Part shown: positions 7,542 to 7,662 of the stretch, piece after piece
How the letters are laid out: every line of letters starts with the position of its first letter
Position numbering within the stretch: the stretch's first letter is position 1
Origin: an uncultured Bacilli bacterium
GTDB taxonomy: Bacteria > Bacillota_I > Bacilli_A > RF39 > UBA660
NCBI GenBank assembly: GCA_947626215.1
Contig: CANQRJ010000068.1
Span: forward strand, 1-7,662
DNA length: 7,662 nucleotides
Direction: 5' to 3'
The notes under the pieces: model-generated
Told to the model about the DNA's origin: nothing
The model's database searches: none
What the model saw: the letters and a program-made list of their open reading frames with translations, nothing else
Made by a program: the position numbers and the translations under genes

Positions 7542-7570
7542 ATTTTAGTATTTTTAAAATTATTAGTCAA
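7542..7570 (-). promoter_or_regulatory. sigma-A promoter of the surface-protein gene
   Basis: TTGACT (-35, 7565-7570) and TAAAAT (-10, 7542-7547) separated by exactly 17 bp on the minus strand. Each hexamer differs from consensus at one position. Transcription would begin near 7535, giving a leader of about 60 nt before the ATG at 7472-7474. Confidence 0.8.
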
Positions 7571-7597
7571 GAAAAATTTGCAAGAATGTTAATCCTA

Positions 7598-7638
7598 AGT
7601 TAAAATGTCTACAATTATCATTAGTTAAAATGTCCACA
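7598..7638. repeat. two 16-bp direct repeats, AGTTAAAATGTCYACA
   Basis: Copies at 7598-7613 and 7623-7638 differ at one base (T or C at position 13) and are 25 bp apart start to start. On the other strand each begins TGTRGACATTTTAACT. Multiple short direct repeats with a TG/CA edge near the end of an element are typical of IS21-like and related DDE transposon termini, which would make this an insertion sequence end. They could also be paired operator sites, since the right copy overlaps the -35 of a possible rightward promoter. The window ends too soon to decide. Confidence 0.6.
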
Positions 7639-7653
7639 TTATAGTAGTATAAT
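7625..7653 (+). promoter_or_regulatory. possible rightward promoter at the window edge
   Basis: On the plus strand TATAAT at 7648-7653 stands 17 bp after TTAAAA (7625-7630), a weak -35 that matches four of six consensus bases. The final bases TTTTTGGA could be the start of a ribosome binding site for a plus-strand gene outside the window. A TATAAT also occurs on the minus strand at 7638-7643, so the region might carry divergent promoters. The -10 match is good, but such hexamers are common in DNA this AT-rich. Confidence 0.4.
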
Positions 7654-7662
7654 ATTTTTGGA

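Noticed and set aside
1..7662. Recoding of TGA as tryptophan, as in Mollicutes
   Set aside because: Tryptophans checked in the intact genes use TGG, and no in-frame TGA is needed to complete any of them.

Overview
The window comes from an AT-rich, low-GC Gram-positive bacterium (Bacillota, probably a Bacilli or Erysipelotrichia-like gut lineage). The evidence is strong AGGAGG-type ribosome binding sites, sigma-A promoters, a lipoteichoic-acid-synthase-type enzyme, and a surface protein with a sortase-type tail. Tryptophan is encoded by TGG and all five intact genes end in TAA, so the code looks standard and not Mycoplasma-like. All complete genes lie on the minus strand, so transcription runs from high to low coordinates.

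Region 1 (5734 down to 135) is a tightly packed housekeeping operon: rbgA (ribosome assembly GTPase), rnhB (RNase HII), an ltaS-like membrane sulfatase-fold enzyme, and topA (DNA topoisomerase I). The spacings are 11 bp, a 14-bp overlap and an 8-bp overlap. A promoter with an extended -10 lies 41 bp or so before the rbgA start. The rbgA-rnhB-topA order is familiar in Bacilli; the ltaS-like gene sits between rnhB and topA. Left of topA there is possibly the first 19 codons of another minus-strand gene, cut by the window edge.

Region 2 (about 5702-6025) has no intact gene. It holds a decayed C-terminal end of a large serine recombinase, readable only by switching frames three times. Its zinc-ribbon and its C-terminal tail are recognisable, but much of the segment between them is gone. 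The last codons of this relic coincide with the -10 element of the rbgA promoter.

Region 3 (6027-7570) is a self-contained transcription unit with a good promoter, one 471-residue secreted protein of unknown function ending in an NPQTG-type sorting signal, and an intrinsic terminator. Region 4 (7598-7662) contains two near-identical 16-bp direct repeats and a possible rightward promoter. It may be the end of an insertion sequence or an operator region whose gene lies beyond the edge.

Overall this is a conserved core operon next to an accessory surface-protein cassette flanked by probable mobile-element debris. I see no clear new defence system or CRISPR array. The most interesting points are the recombinase relic, its overlap with the rbgA promoter, and the edge repeats.
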